Source of the DNA: Pseudoalteromonas shioyasakiensis
GTDB lineage: Bacteria; Pseudomonadota; Gammaproteobacteria; Enterobacterales; Alteromonadaceae
Length of the DNA: 64,000 bases
Reading direction: 5' to 3'
Assembly (NCBI RefSeq): GCF_024518675.1
Contig: NZ_JANIGL010000008.1
Coordinates: forward strand, 79,432 to 143,431
How positions within the stretch are numbered: the first letter of the stretch is position 1; every line of letters begins with the position of its first letter. Under the pieces are notes generated by a model. That model was given only the letters and a program-made list of their open reading frames with translations. It ran no database searches and was not told where the DNA came from. Of this stretch, positions 53,152 to 61,956 are shown piece after piece. The position numbers and the translations under genes are program-made.

Positions 53152-53279
53152 TGCGTTAACAATAAGAACAATAAAAATTATATAACAACAATAATAAAAA
53201 TCTTCCCATAACAAAAAGAAAGCTTGTTTTAGCAAGTCATGGAAAAAGAAATTAAACCACCATTTATGGTGGTTTTTTC
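53152..53279 (+). ncRNA. Candidate small RNA upstream of rsd
   Basis: From the predicted start, about 128 nt run to the terminator at 53254-53279. The first 60 nt are A/C-rich and probably single-stranded; a small stem (cttg/caag, about 53223-53236) follows, then the terminator hairpin. A 17-codon frame starting at 53239 overlaps the terminator and is probably chance. It could instead be an attenuated leader of rsd, but rsd has its own promoter-like element downstream. Confidence 0.4.
53254..53279 (+). terminator. Intrinsic terminator of the RNA candidate
   Basis: The stem AAACCACCA/TGGTGGTTT (53254-53262 with 53267-53275) has a 4-nt loop and a T6 run on the plus strand. No annotated gene lies between it and the hemE start, so it must end a short transcript or a leader. 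Confidence 0.8.
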
Positions 53280-53366
53280 TTGCCCAAAATAATTATTAGG
53301 GTGTATAAAAAACTGCTTATATATCATCCAGTTCAAACTTTGTTACTAAATTTAGAAAAAAATGTG

Positions 53367-53395
53367 TTGATCTTTGCTGCATATTTCATTGTTAT
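53367..53395 (+). promoter_or_regulatory. Possible rsd promoter
   Basis: TTGATC (53367-53372), a 17-bp spacer and TGTTAT (53390-53395) match four of six bases in each hexamer. They lie about 35 bp ahead of the rsd start, downstream of the terminator at 53254-53279. Confidence 0.4.
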
Positions 53396-53429
53396 ATAAA
53401 GAAAACCAACCCAGCTTAGGAGAATAATC

Positions 53430-53900
53430 ATGCTGACGCGTTTGGAAAAAGCTCAACAAAAATGGGGCGGTAGCCACACAATTATCGACAAATGGCTAAC
53501 AGAGCGCCAAGAGCTATTAGTGCTTTATTGCAAAATTGCAGGTTTTTCACCGTATGACAAAAAAGATCATGCTCTGCCTGATCAATTGCAAATTCAAACC
53601 TTCTGCCAAATTCTCATGGATTATTTATCTGCTGGGCATTTTGAGGTTTATGATGATATTGCTAAAGCTTGCGAGAAAAAAGGGCAAAAAAGCCAACAGC
53701 TGGCGAATGACTTATACCCACGCATTTCTGAAACAACAGATATCGCGTTAGACTTTAATGACAAATATGCCGAAGTTGCAAAAGATGATTTATTAAATGA
53801 CTTTGATAACGACTTATCAAAGTTAGGGGAAACACTAGAGCTACGCTTTGAACTTGAAGATGAGTTAATCGACAATTTATATTCAAACCACACAGATTAA
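53430..53900 (+). CDS. rsd: Sigma-70 regulator Rsd/AlgQ family protein
   Basis: The 156-aa helical protein opens with LEKAQQKWGGSHTIIDKWL, the characteristic start of Rsd/AlgQ, and continues with ERQELLVLYCKIAG. Rsd binds region 4 of the housekeeping sigma factor and frees RNA polymerase for alternative sigma factors. The ribosome site is AGGAG. The hemE neighbourhood is the same as in E. coli. Confidence 0.93.
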   Translation: MLTRLEKAQQKWGGSHTIIDKWLTERQELLVLYCKIAGFSPYDKKDHALPDQLQIQTFCQILMDYLSAGHFEVYDDIAKACEKKGQKSQQLANDLYPRISETTDIALDFNDKYAEVAKDDLLNDFDNDLSKLGETLELRFELEDELIDNLYSNHTD

Positions 53901-53917
53901 GCTTTTTAAATTGCATT

Positions 53918-53944
53918 AAAAAAGGGGCCATTTGGCCCCTTTTT
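53918..53944. terminator. Bidirectional terminator between rsd and fkpA
   Basis: The stem ggggcc/ggcccc with A-run on one side and T-run on the other lies between two convergent stops, 18 bp after rsd and 16 bp before the fkpA stop. Confidence 0.85.
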
Positions 53945-53959
53945 GCTAACTTGAGTATA

Positions 53960-54715
53960 TTACTCAGCAGCGGCAGCTTGCTCTTCGTCTTGGATTTCAA
54001 GTAGTTCTACTTCAAAAACAAGTGTTGAGTTAGCTGGAATTTTACCTAAGTCACGGTCGCCGTAAGCAAGATCAGCAGGGATTGTAAACTTGTATTTAGA
54101 GCCAACAGGCATAAGCTGTAAACCTTCAGTCCAACCTGCGATAACGCGGTTAAGCGGGAAAGTAGTCGGTTCGTTACGAGAATAAGAGCTATCAAACTCT
54201 GTGCCGTCTAATAACGTTCCTTTGTAGTGTACTTTAACTACGTCAGTTGCAACTGGCTTTTCACCATCACCTTGAGTGATCACTTCGTATTGCAGACCAG
54301 ATTCAGTTACTGTAACGCCTTCTTTTGCAGCATTATCAGCTAGGTATTTCTCACCTGCAACCTTGCTTTTTTCAGCTTCAACTTTCGCCTGAGCTTCTTG
54401 CTTAGTACGTACAGATGTATCAAGTGCCGTTAACACTTCACGGATTTTTTCTTCATCTAGTTTAGACTCACCAGCTAGTGCATCCTCAAAACCACGCATA
54501 AGTAATGCTTGATCAAGCTCAACACCTAGCTCTTTTTTATCAGCTAAGTCTTTATTTAAGAAGTTACCAACTGATGCACCGATACCGTATGCTTGCTGTT
54601 GTGCTTCAGTTTCTAGCTTAACTGGAGCTGCTTGTTCTTGTTTTGCTTCTTGATTACAAGCAGTAAGCGTTAAAACTGACGCTGCAATCAATGACAATTT
54701 AATCGTCTTTTTCAT
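53960..54715 (-). CDS. fkpA: FKBP-type peptidyl-prolyl isomerase FkpA
   Basis: This periplasmic chaperone/isomerase is preceded by a signal peptide with a lipobox-like end (TLTAC|NQEAK), so it may be a lipoprotein here. An FKBP-N dimerisation domain (about residues 30-130) precedes the FKBP domain with VHYKGTLLDGTEFDSSY and IPANSTLVFEVELLEI. The ATG at 54715 has GGAGA upstream; an ATG six codons earlier is less suitable. The slyX gene nearby is the usual neighbour of fkpA. Confidence 0.94.
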   Translation of the reverse strand: MKKTIKLSLIAASVLTLTACNQEAKQEQAAPVKLETEAQQQAYGIGASVGNFLNKDLADKKELGVELDQALLMRGFEDALAGESKLDEEKIREVLTALDTSVRTKQEAQAKVEAEKSKVAGEKYLADNAAKEGVTVTESGLQYEVITQGDGEKPVATDVVKVHYKGTLLDGTEFDSSYSRNEPTTFPLNRVIAGWTEGLQLMPVGSKYKFTIPADLAYGDRDLGKIPANSTLVFEVELLEIQDEEQAAAAE

Positions 54716-54915
54716 TTTAAATCTCCGACACACTTTGCAGATGTCATTTATTGTATTATTACTAGTTAAAGATTAACGGCCTACATGGTAGGCTGCTTAT
54801 CTAATCACTGAGTACGGCGGATGCCAATTTCAATCATTAGATAAACGACCTCGACCTTTATCGCGTCCTAGTCTAACCTCTCAGTCAACAAGAGTTAAGG
54901 GGAAATACCTGTAAT

Positions 54916-55914
54916 ATGTCGATATTTCGTACTTTTTTGTATCTTCTGTGCTGCACTTTATTAATTGCTTGCTCAGAACAAAAAGAACAAGCGACTGCCA
55001 GCTACGAGCACGCAGCCAGAGGTGCATTTGCTTCGGCTTTGTCTCACGATGGCCGGTATAGCCTGATCTCATCTATACACCATGGGGTCGCCCTATGGGA
55101 TAATCAACAGCAAGTTTTAAAATACCAATGGTTTCAGCAACAAGACCAAGATAGCCTAGTACATACAGTGGCCATATCATTTGATAGTAGCCATGCGGTG
55201 ACCGCTGAAAAAACCACCTTTGCCGTATGGGATGTCAACACCGGTGACAATGTAGGCTATTACAAAATAAAAACCGCCAGTATTCGCGATATCGCCATTA
55301 GCAACCAAGGCCGCAGTGTTTTATATGGCCGTAGCGACAATGTTGTCGTTTACCTCAACTTAGAGACCGGCCGACGCATTGAGTTCCTTGGTCACCAAGA
55401 AAAAATTAACGTGGTAGACCTCTCCCCCAATGGCCGCTTCGCTCTAAGTGGTTCAAATGACTATGTTGCTTACTTTTGGGATACCCAAACCGGTCAAGTA
55501 ATTCACCGCTTTAACCACCCTAATCGTGTTACTCAAGTAGCCCTTGATCCACAAGGTCGCTATGCCTTTACCGCAGACAGTATGGCACAAGCACATGTAT
55601 GGCAGCTGACAACAGGTGATCTTGTTAGCAAACTAAAGTATATTGCCCGTCAGAAAATTTTTACCGCTGTTCGCTTTAATGAGCAAGCCACTTTACTACT
55701 GACTGGTTCGCCTAATCGCTTAGTTGATTTATGGCAAATAGCCGACGGTGAAAATATTCAAAGCTGGCGTGTCACCCCGCGCGAAGGCAGTAAGCCTAAG
55801 TCGGCGGTGGTGCTCGATGTCGCGTTTACTGATAACGATACTGCGTTGTTAACCGAAAGCTCCAGCGGAATCGCTGAGCGCTTTACTATACGAGAAGCTA
55901 ATGAACACAATTGA
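54916..55914 (+). CDS. WD40-repeat lipoprotein
   Basis: A lipobox (LLIAC at residue 19) is followed by about six WD40-like repeats, for example AVSFDSSHAVTAEK-type units and LSPNGRFALSGSNDYVAYFW (about residues 170-190), which form a beta-propeller scaffold. No catalytic motif is visible, so a periplasmic or outer-membrane binding role is likely. The gene overlaps slyX by 14 bp, an unusual tight coupling. It faces fkpA divergently across a 200-bp gap. Confidence 0.8.
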   Translation: MSIFRTFLYLLCCTLLIACSEQKEQATASYEHAARGAFASALSHDGRYSLISSIHHGVALWDNQQQVLKYQWFQQQDQDSLVHTVAISFDSSHAVTAEKTTFAVWDVNTGDNVGYYKIKTASIRDIAISNQGRSVLYGRSDNVVVYLNLETGRRIEFLGHQEKINVVDLSPNGRFALSGSNDYVAYFWDTQTGQVIHRFNHPNRVTQVALDPQGRYAFTADSMAQAHVWQLTTGDLVSKLKYIARQKIFTAVRFNEQATLLLTGSPNRLVDLWQIADGENIQSWRVTPREGSKPKSAVVLDVAFTDNDTALLTESSSGIAERFTIREANEHN

Positions 55915-56113
55915 ACATCGCTTAATGGAGCTTGAGGCAAAAGTTGCCTTTCAAGATGAAACGATTGATATTTTAAATGACGAGATTAAAGCTCACCAGC
56001 AGCTGTTAGCGAAAATGAAACGCCAAACAGAGCTACTGGCTGAAAAAATTAAAGAGTCGCAACAGCCTTCTTTAATGTCGCAAATGCAAGAGCCACCGCC
56101 ACCACATTATTAA
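55901..56113 (+). CDS. slyX: SlyX family protein
   Basis: The 70-aa protein is one coiled coil (HRLMELEAKVAFQDETIDIL and following) that ends in PPPPHY, the diagnostic tail of SlyX. The molecular role is unknown; the name comes from a lysis-related phenotype. It sits in the fkpA-slyX neighbourhood as in enterobacteria. Confidence 0.93.
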   Translation: MNTIEHRLMELEAKVAFQDETIDILNDEIKAHQQLLAKMKRQTELLAEKIKESQQPSLMSQMQEPPPPHY

Positions 56114-56120
56114 AAGGTGG

Positions 56121-56324
56121 TTAGTCACCCGGCTTAAACACGCCAATCACTTGTTCAAATTGGCGTGTTGATGCTTGCACTGCTTGCTCTGGTTGAGTCA
56201 TTTTATGGCCGCATTGCACACATTCAACTTTTTCCACATCATGCTCTTTATACAGCATCATCATGTCCATGGTTTTGCATTCAGGGCACGTTGCACCTGC
56301 AATAAATCGTTTTCTCTGTTTCAC
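56121..56324 (-). CDS. yheV: YheV family zinc-ribbon protein
   Basis: From a GTG at 56322-56324 (GGGGAAG upstream) the 67-aa protein starts VKQRKRFIAGATCPECKTMD, as in E. coli YheV. Two Cys pairs (CPEC and CVQC) form a zinc ribbon. The frame is open upstream but those residues have no resemblance to the family. It converges on slyX, 7 bp after its stop. Confidence 0.9.
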   Translation of the reverse strand: MKQRKRFIAGATCPECKTMDMMMLYKEHDVEKVECVQCGHKMTQPEQAVQASTRQFEQVIGVFKPGD

Positions 56325-56455
56325 ACTACTTCCCCACAGTTTTAACTGCTGCCATTTTATCCTAATATCTACTGCGGTGATACGATTGATAACCATAAGT
56401 CGATCCGTGCTATGATGTAGGCAATTCAATCAGGGCACAATAAAGTAACGTATTC

Positions 56456-58378
56456 ATGATCCAAATTTCAGAAATAGAACTACTGCGTGGCGGTAAAGCA
56501 CTGTTAAAAGATGCTTCAGCAACCTTATTCCCGGAACATAAAGTCGGATTAGTTGGAGCCAATGGCTGCGGTAAATCAACCTTATTTAGCTTACTAAAAT
56601 CAGAGCTTTCGTTAGATGCAGGTAACTATACTATTCCGAAGGACTGGTCTATTTCATCGGTGAAACAAGAAACCCCAGCACTTGAAATAAGCGCTATTGA
56701 TTACGTACTACAAGGCCACCCTGAATACTACGCACTACGGATTGCCCTGCGTGAAGCCGAGCAAAATAACGATGGTGACACCCAAGCTAAAGTACACATT
56801 CAGCTTGAGAATATTAAAGGTTACAGTATTGAAGCCAAAGCCGGTGAGTTACTACACGGCTTAGGTTTTGCCAATAACCAAATTGAAAACCCGGTCAGTG
56901 CATTTTCCGGTGGTTGGCGTATGCGTTTAAACCTAGCCCAAGCACTTATTCGCGATGCCGATTTACTACTGCTGGATGAACCAACCAACCACTTAGACTT
57001 AGATGCAGTTTATTGGCTAGAGCGCTTTTTGCGTGCTTATACAGGTACGCTGGTATTAATTTCTCATGACCGTGAATTTTTAGATGCGGTGGTTGATCAA
57101 ATTTGGCATATCGACCAGCAAAAGATTAACGTATACAAAGGTCATTACTCGCAATTTGAGCGCCAAAAAGCAGAGCGCTTATTGCAACAACAAGCCATGT
57201 TTGAAAAACAACAAGAGCAAATTGCCCACCTTGAACAATTTATAACCCGCTTTAAAGCTAAAGCCAGTAAAGCTAAACAAGCACAAAGCCGCGTTAAAGC
57301 CCTTGAACGCATGGAAAAACTCGCCCCCGCACATGCCGACTCACCGTTTGATTTTGAATTTGCCGAACCGCTTGCGTTACCGAACCCACTTATGACACTT
57401 GATAAAGCCAAAGCTGGTTATGGTGATGTGACTATTTTAGATAGCATAAAACTTAACTTAGTACCCGGTAGTCGCATTGCTTTACTCGGGCGTAACGGCG
57501 CGGGTAAATCAACACTAATCAAACTACTCGCCGGTGAGCTACAACCACAAGCCGGCGAAGTATTTCAACATCAGGGTTTAAACATAGGCTATTTTGCGCA
57601 GCATCAATTGGAGTCATTAGATTTAAAAGCCAGCGCAGTTACCCATATACAGCGTTTAAACCCAAAGGCCAGCGAGCAATCACTGCGTGACTTTTTAGGC
57701 GGTTTTGCCTTTATTGGTGACAAAGCCCTTGAGCCAGTTGCACCATTCTCTGGGGGGGAAAAAGCCCGCCTTGTTCTAGCTATGTTGGTTTATCAAAAAC
57801 CTAACTTATTACTGCTGGATGAGCCAACCAACCACCTTGATTTAGAAATGCGTCATGCTTTGGTTATGGCGTTGCAAGGTTTTGAAGGCGCCATGGTGAC
57901 CGTATCCCACGATCGCCACATGCTAAAAAATACCGCTGATGAATATTACCTAGTTGATAACGGCGAAGTCACTCAGTTTGGCTATGATTTAGACGAGTAC
58001 TACCAATGGTTACTCAATGCCAATAAAGAAGCTGCCAAGGTGGGGCAAACTGATGACGAACCAAAAGCAAACTCGCAAATTAACCGTAAAGAGCAAAAAC
58101 GCTTAGAGGCAGAGTTTAGAAAATCAATCCAACCACTTAAAAAGCAGATTGAAAAGCTTGAAAAGCAACTTGATAAACACTCAACAGAGCTAAGCGAAGT
58201 CGAAGTTGCACTTGGTGATAACGAGCTTTATAACGATGACAACAAAGCTAAACTCAAAGAATTAATTAGCAAACAAGCAACGTTAACTCCTAAAGTAAAC
58301 GATATCGAAGAAGAGCTACTTATGGCCCTTGAAGAAATGGAAGAAAAAGAACAAGCGTTTGCCGATGAACTTGCTTAA
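56456..58378 (+). CDS. yheS: ABC-F family ATPase YheS
   Basis: The 640-aa protein has two ABC domains without membrane segments. Walker A sites are GANGCGKST (about 34) and GRNGAGKST (about 346); signature motifs are FSGGWRMRL and FSGGEKARL; each is followed by LLLDEPTNHLDL. A C-terminal coiled coil (about 540-640) ends it. ABC-F proteins act on the ribosome to rescue or regulate translation. It overlaps the next gene by 14 bp. Confidence 0.95.
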   Translation: MIQISEIELLRGGKALLKDASATLFPEHKVGLVGANGCGKSTLFSLLKSELSLDAGNYTIPKDWSISSVKQETPALEISAIDYVLQGHPEYYALRIALREAEQNNDGDTQAKVHIQLENIKGYSIEAKAGELLHGLGFANNQIENPVSAFSGGWRMRLNLAQALIRDADLLLLDEPTNHLDLDAVYWLERFLRAYTGTLVLISHDREFLDAVVDQIWHIDQQKINVYKGHYSQFERQKAERLLQQQAMFEKQQEQIAHLEQFITRFKAKASKAKQAQSRVKALERMEKLAPAHADSPFDFEFAEPLALPNPLMTLDKAKAGYGDVTILDSIKLNLVPGSRIALLGRNGAGKSTLIKLLAGELQPQAGEVFQHQGLNIGYFAQHQLESLDLKASAVTHIQRLNPKASEQSLRDFLGGFAFIGDKALEPVAPFSGGEKARLVLAMLVYQKPNLLLLDEPTNHLDLEMRHALVMALQGFEGAMVTVSHDRHMLKNTADEYYLVDNGEVTQFGYDLDEYYQWLLNANKEAAKVGQTDDEPKANSQINRKEQKRLEAEFRKSIQPLKKQIEKLEKQLDKHSTELSEVEVALGDNELYNDDNKAKLKELISKQATLTPKVNDIEEELLMALEEMEEKEQAFADELA

Positions 58379-58778
58379 CAGCGATGACTATTGGCAATTT
58401 GCATGTGACCTTTACAGCAAAGGTGACATGCAAACGCGCCTGTTGGCTTATCAAAACCAGCAAGGTAAAAACGTAAACCTGTGCTTACTGCTTTATTACC
58501 TAGATTCTCTCAATCTAGCCGTTAGCCAAGCCCAGCTAAACAAGCTTGAACAATCCATTAGTGAATTTGAGCAGCAGGTATTAAAACCCCTACGTGCCAC
58601 ACGCGCCTATTTAAAAGCCAATCAAACCGAGATTGCAGATTACCCCGCAATTCGTAAAGAACTGCTCAGCGCCGAGCTTAAGCTTGAAAAACAACAACAA
58701 CAGTTGTTGATAACCACAATTAATAGCTTTGCCCTAACACCTTGCAGCACGCCAAATAACACAAGGCTCTATTTGTAA
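58365..58778 (+). CDS. TIGR02444 family protein
   Basis: The 137-aa protein begins MNLLNSDDYWQFACDLYSKG, matching TIGR02444 family members, short helical proteins encoded next to yheS in gammaproteobacteria. The function is unknown. The ATG at 58365 lies 14 bp inside the yheS end; an in-frame ATG at 58329 would add basic residues from another coding frame and is rejected. Confidence 0.85.
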   Translation: MNLLNSDDYWQFACDLYSKGDMQTRLLAYQNQQGKNVNLCLLLYYLDSLNLAVSQAQLNKLEQSISEFEQQVLKPLRATRAYLKANQTEIADYPAIRKELLSAELKLEKQQQQLLITTINSFALTPCSTPNNTRLYL

Positions 58779-58922
58779 AGCTCTCACCTAGGTCGTGCTT
58801 TAGTGCGTTAATTTTTATAACGAGATAATTCATGGCTAAAGCCATTTCCCACGACTAGTCATACCTTATAGGAAAAGCCAGCTTTAGCTTGTCACTTTCT
58901 TCTCACAAACTCGCTAACTAAC

Positions 58923-58936
58923 TTGATCCAAATCAA
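58923..58936. promoter_or_regulatory. FNR-type site 1 upstream of the DUF3149 gene
   Basis: TTGAT-CCAA-ATCAA matches the FNR/EtrA consensus TTGAT-N4-ATCAA exactly. It lies 105 bp upstream of the gene start. Confidence 0.75.
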
Positions 58937-58972
58937 CTTCTTTACGGCTCATTTAACAATCAGGAAAATACC

Positions 58973-58986
58973 TTGATCTGGATCAT
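58973..58986. promoter_or_regulatory. FNR-type site 2 upstream of the DUF3149 gene
   Basis: TTGAT-CTGG-ATCAT matches the FNR consensus with one mismatch. It is 50 bp (about five helical turns) from site 1, so both sites lie on the same DNA face. Confidence 0.6.
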
Positions 58987-59041
58987 ATCAAGCCATGCCA
59001 AGCCAGCCTATGATTAACCCATAGACATTAGGAGGCACATC

Positions 59042-59182
59042 ATGGATATATTCTTCAGAGACTTTTTTAGCGACCCAGTACTATTTATGTCATTTGGTAT
59101 TCTAGGTGTAGTTATCGCACTGTGCCTATTCTATGTTTACTATTTCATCAAAAAAATAAATGACGCAGAAGTTCCCCATTAA
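59042..59182 (+). CDS. DUF3149 small membrane protein
   Basis: The 46-aa protein starts MDIFFRDFFSDPVLFMSFG and has one membrane helix (about residues 15-36) with a short charged tail (KKINDAEVPH). The ribosome site AGGAGG is strong. It matches DUF3149 proteins in start, length and the SDPVL motif. Two FNR-type sites upstream suggest induction at low oxygen, so a role beside an anaerobic respiratory complex or oxidase is possible. The function is unknown. Confidence 0.85.
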   Translation: MDIFFRDFFSDPVLFMSFGILGVVIALCLFYVYYFIKKINDAEVPH

Positions 59183-59200
59183 GAATTAAGCACGACGCGC

Positions 59201-59236
59201 AAAGCCCCTATCAACAAGTTTGATTAGGGGCTTTTT
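59201..59236 (+). terminator. Terminator after the DUF3149 gene
   Basis: The stem aaagccccta/taggggcttt (59201-59210 with 59225-59234) is followed by a T-run. It makes the small gene a monocistronic unit. Confidence 0.85.
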
Positions 59237-59289
59237 ATTACAAAAAATTTGTTACACTAATAATTCAATTAGCTGAACAGTATTAAACA

Positions 59290-60270
59290 ATGCTTCCACA
59301 TTTTAAGCCTGCATGGTGGATGAGCAACCGCCATGTGCAAACTATTATGCCGCGTTTTTTTCGCCCTTTTCATAATACTCGCTATCAACTAGAGCAGCTT
59401 GATACGCCCGACGGCGACTTTTTAGAGCTTGCTTGGTCGTTACCAAAAAACGACTCTGCGCCGCTTGCTATTGTATTGCACGGTCTTGAGGGCAATATAA
59501 ACAGCTTTTATGCCAAAGGCATGATGAAAGCATTAAAGCAGCAAGGCTATAGCGTTGTCTTAATGCATTTTCGTAACTGTTCGACTGAGGCAAATAGACT
59601 CCCCCGGGCTTATCACAGTGGTGAAACTGGCGACCTTGATTTTTTTATCAAACAACTAAAGCAACAATTTCCAAATCGCCCTATGGTTGCGGTTGGTTTT
59701 TCATTAGGGGGCAATGTACTGGCTAAGTACGTTGGTGAGCAAGGTAAGCATTGTGTGCTTGATGGCGCTGCGGTTGTCTCTGCACCTTATGATTTATCGC
59801 CATCGTGCCAAGTAATACGTAAGAGCTTGGGGAAAATTTACCAAAAGTATTTGCTCGATCGGATGAAAAAATCAATGCGCCGTAAATTACCGCACATTAA
59901 GCAACAAATCGATTTAACGCTAGAGCAGTTAATGAAAATTGATGATTTATGGCAATTTGACGATAAGCTTACAGCCCCTCTCCATGGCTTTGACGGGGCA
60001 GAAGATTACTATCAACAAGCCAGCGCTAAACCTTATTTAAAGCATATAAGCACACCCACTCTAATTGTGCACGCCGAAGATGACCCTATGTTATCTATTA
60101 AGGCAGTTCCGAGTAGGCAAGATGTTAGCGAGCATGTTACGCTGCGCATCTCAGAAAAGGGCGGCCACGTTGGCTTTATATCGGGCAGTAATCCATTTAA
60201 GCCAGTTTATTGGTTAGAACGAGTCGTGCCAGAGTATTTTAATCAGCTAGTAAATAAAGAGCAGTTATGA
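59290..60270 (+). CDS. yheT: YheT family alpha/beta hydrolase
   Basis: The 326-aa alpha/beta hydrolase has the opening LPHFKPAWWMSNRHVQTIMP typical of YheT, the oxyanion region VLHGLEG, the nucleophile motif GFSLGGN (about residue 139) and the late catalytic His in GGHVGF. The physiological substrate is unknown. Its stop overlaps the yheU start by four bases (ATGA). Confidence 0.93.
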   Translation: MLPHFKPAWWMSNRHVQTIMPRFFRPFHNTRYQLEQLDTPDGDFLELAWSLPKNDSAPLAIVLHGLEGNINSFYAKGMMKALKQQGYSVVLMHFRNCSTEANRLPRAYHSGETGDLDFFIKQLKQQFPNRPMVAVGFSLGGNVLAKYVGEQGKHCVLDGAAVVSAPYDLSPSCQVIRKSLGKIYQKYLLDRMKKSMRRKLPHIKQQIDLTLEQLMKIDDLWQFDDKLTAPLHGFDGAEDYYQQASAKPYLKHISTPTLIVHAEDDPMLSIKAVPSRQDVSEHVTLRISEKGGHVGFISGSNPFKPVYWLERVVPEYFNQLVNKEQL

Positions 60271-60512
60271 TCATTCCACACCAGCAACTCGATAAAGATA
60301 CACTCTATAACTTAATTGAAAGTTACGTTTTACGTGAAGGCACCGATTACGGTGAGCAAGAGTTCAGTATTGAAAGTAAAGTGGCGCAGGTTAACCAGCA
60401 ATTAAAAAATGGCGATGCGATGGTATTTTTCTCTGAGCTGCACGAATCGGTCACCATTATTTCGAAAAACGAATTCAAAGCCATGCAAAGTGAAGAGCAA
60501 TTTAACGAGTAA
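60267..60512 (+). CDS. yheU: YheU family protein
   Basis: The 81-aa protein begins MIIPHQQLDKDTLYNLIESY and contains VLREGTDYGEQE, matching the UPF0270/YheU family. No function is known. It is translationally coupled to yheT, as in enterobacteria. Confidence 0.93.
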   Translation: MIIPHQQLDKDTLYNLIESYVLREGTDYGEQEFSIESKVAQVNQQLKNGDAMVFFSELHESVTIISKNEFKAMQSEEQFNE

Positions 60513-60571
60513 ACTTGTCAGCTTCATGATAAAACTTCACAATGGTTCTTTTACCTCAAGAGCCATTAAAA

Positions 60572-61765
60572 ATGATAAAACTAAGCTCAGTTGTTATTGC
60601 TGTATCACTCGCCCTTGCCAGCCAAGCACAGGCAGAAACAGTAACGCCTTCAAATAAAGCAATTAAACTCACCCAAGATACCATTTTAATCGACACACAC
60701 ATTGATGTGCCATACCGTATTCACGCTAAGTGGGCTGATGTAACAAAAGCGACGAAAGGCGGTGATTTTGACTACCCTCGCGCAGTTAAAGGCGGCTTAA
60801 ACGCGCCATTTATGTCAATTTATATTCCTGCCCATTTAGAATTTGAAGGCAAAGGTAAAAGCTTTCAGCTAGCGAACCAATTAATCGATAGCATGGAAGC
60901 AATTGTTCAGCGCGCTCCAGATAAATTTGCTATTGCTGACTCAACACAAGATATCGAGCAACAATTTAAAGACAATAAAATGTCGATTGCGATGGGTATG
61001 GAAAACGGCTCACCTATTGAAGGTGACATGAATAACCTTAAACACTTTTTTGACCGTGGCGTGCGTTATATCACCCTTGCCCACTCACAAAGCAATCATA
61101 TTTCTGACTCATCTTATGATATACGCCGTAAGTGGAAAGGCTTAAGCCCATTTGGTAAAAAGCTAGTTACTGAAATGAATAACATTGGCATGCTAGTCGA
61201 TGTATCACATATTTCTGATGATGCGTTTTATCAGGTTATGGAGATCTCAAATGTGCCCGTCATCGCCTCACATTCATCACTACGTAAATACACCCCAGGC
61301 TTTGAGCGTAATATGGATGACGACATGCTGTTAGCGCTGAAAAAGAACGGTGGTGTCATTCAAATTAACTTTGGCTCTAGCTTTGTCACAGCAAGCTCGC
61401 GTAATTGGTACGATCAATTGAACGACAAAAAAGACTCGGCGAAAAAGCAAGGGACTAAATTAAGCAAAGATTTTGATGCCATGTACCGCGCTAAAAACCC
61501 ATTCCCATTTGCTAGCCTTGCGCAGGTGCTTGATCATATTGATCACGTTGTTGAGTTAATTGGTATTGATTATGTCGGTATCGGCTCTGATTATGACGGT
61601 GTAGGTGACTCTTTGCCAATAGGTTTAAAAGATGTTTCAAGCTACCCTAACCTGGTGCAAGGTTTAATGGATCGAGGCTACAGCGACAAAGATATTAAAA
61701 AGATTTTAAGTGGCAATATGCTCAGAGTTTGGAAGCAAGCTGAGCAATACGCAAAATCGCATTAA
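60572..61765 (+). CDS. M19-family dipeptidase (renal dipeptidase-like)
   Basis: After a signal peptide (MIKLSSVVIAVSLALASQAQ) comes a TIM-barrel metalloenzyme. It has the zinc motif DTHIDVPYR (about residue 41), a metal-bridging Glu in MGMENG, His in SHSSLRKY, and GIGSDYDGVG near the end, all typical of membrane dipeptidases. It hydrolyses dipeptides in the periplasm. The ATG at 60572 gives the best signal peptide; an upstream ATG adds ten residues. Confidence 0.92.
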   Translation: MIKLSSVVIAVSLALASQAQAETVTPSNKAIKLTQDTILIDTHIDVPYRIHAKWADVTKATKGGDFDYPRAVKGGLNAPFMSIYIPAHLEFEGKGKSFQLANQLIDSMEAIVQRAPDKFAIADSTQDIEQQFKDNKMSIAMGMENGSPIEGDMNNLKHFFDRGVRYITLAHSQSNHISDSSYDIRRKWKGLSPFGKKLVTEMNNIGMLVDVSHISDDAFYQVMEISNVPVIASHSSLRKYTPGFERNMDDDMLLALKKNGGVIQINFGSSFVTASSRNWYDQLNDKKDSAKKQGTKLSKDFDAMYRAKNPFPFASLAQVLDHIDHVVELIGIDYVGIGSDYDGVGDSLPIGLKDVSSYPNLVQGLMDRGYSDKDIKKILSGNMLRVWKQAEQYAKSH

Positions 61766-61775
61766 GCTATATACT

Positions 61776-61805
61776 AGCTAGGCTCGAAAATGAGCCTAGC
61801 TTTTG
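61776..61805 (+). terminator. Terminator after the dipeptidase
   Basis: The stem agctaggctc/gagcctagct (61776-61785 with 61792-61801) has a 6-nt loop and is followed by TTTTG. Confidence 0.8.
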
Positions 61806-61956
61806 TCAAAAATTCTGTAATGGCGTCTTTTCTTGACTTACCTTGCAACTCCCGCCCCACCTTTTTAATTAACTCATATATTTCGTTTAGCACACTTTTT
61901 AACAGACTTTTATAACTAAAAAAGATAAATTACCTATTTTAGAGGCGAATTATCTT

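Larger units (their letters stand above)
52953..53429. other. Intergenic region between hemE and rsd
   Basis: This 477-bp AT-rich gap holds a strong promoter-like pair and an intrinsic terminator (next entries), suggesting a short transcript, and a possible rsd promoter. The left half (52953-53110) must hold the hemE promoter; nothing else stands out there. Confidence 0.6.

Noticed and set aside
53239..53292. 17-codon ORF beginning ATGGAAAAAGAAATT in the rsd-upstream region
   Set aside because: It overlaps the terminator stem and has no ribosome site, so it is more likely a chance frame within a noncoding RNA.
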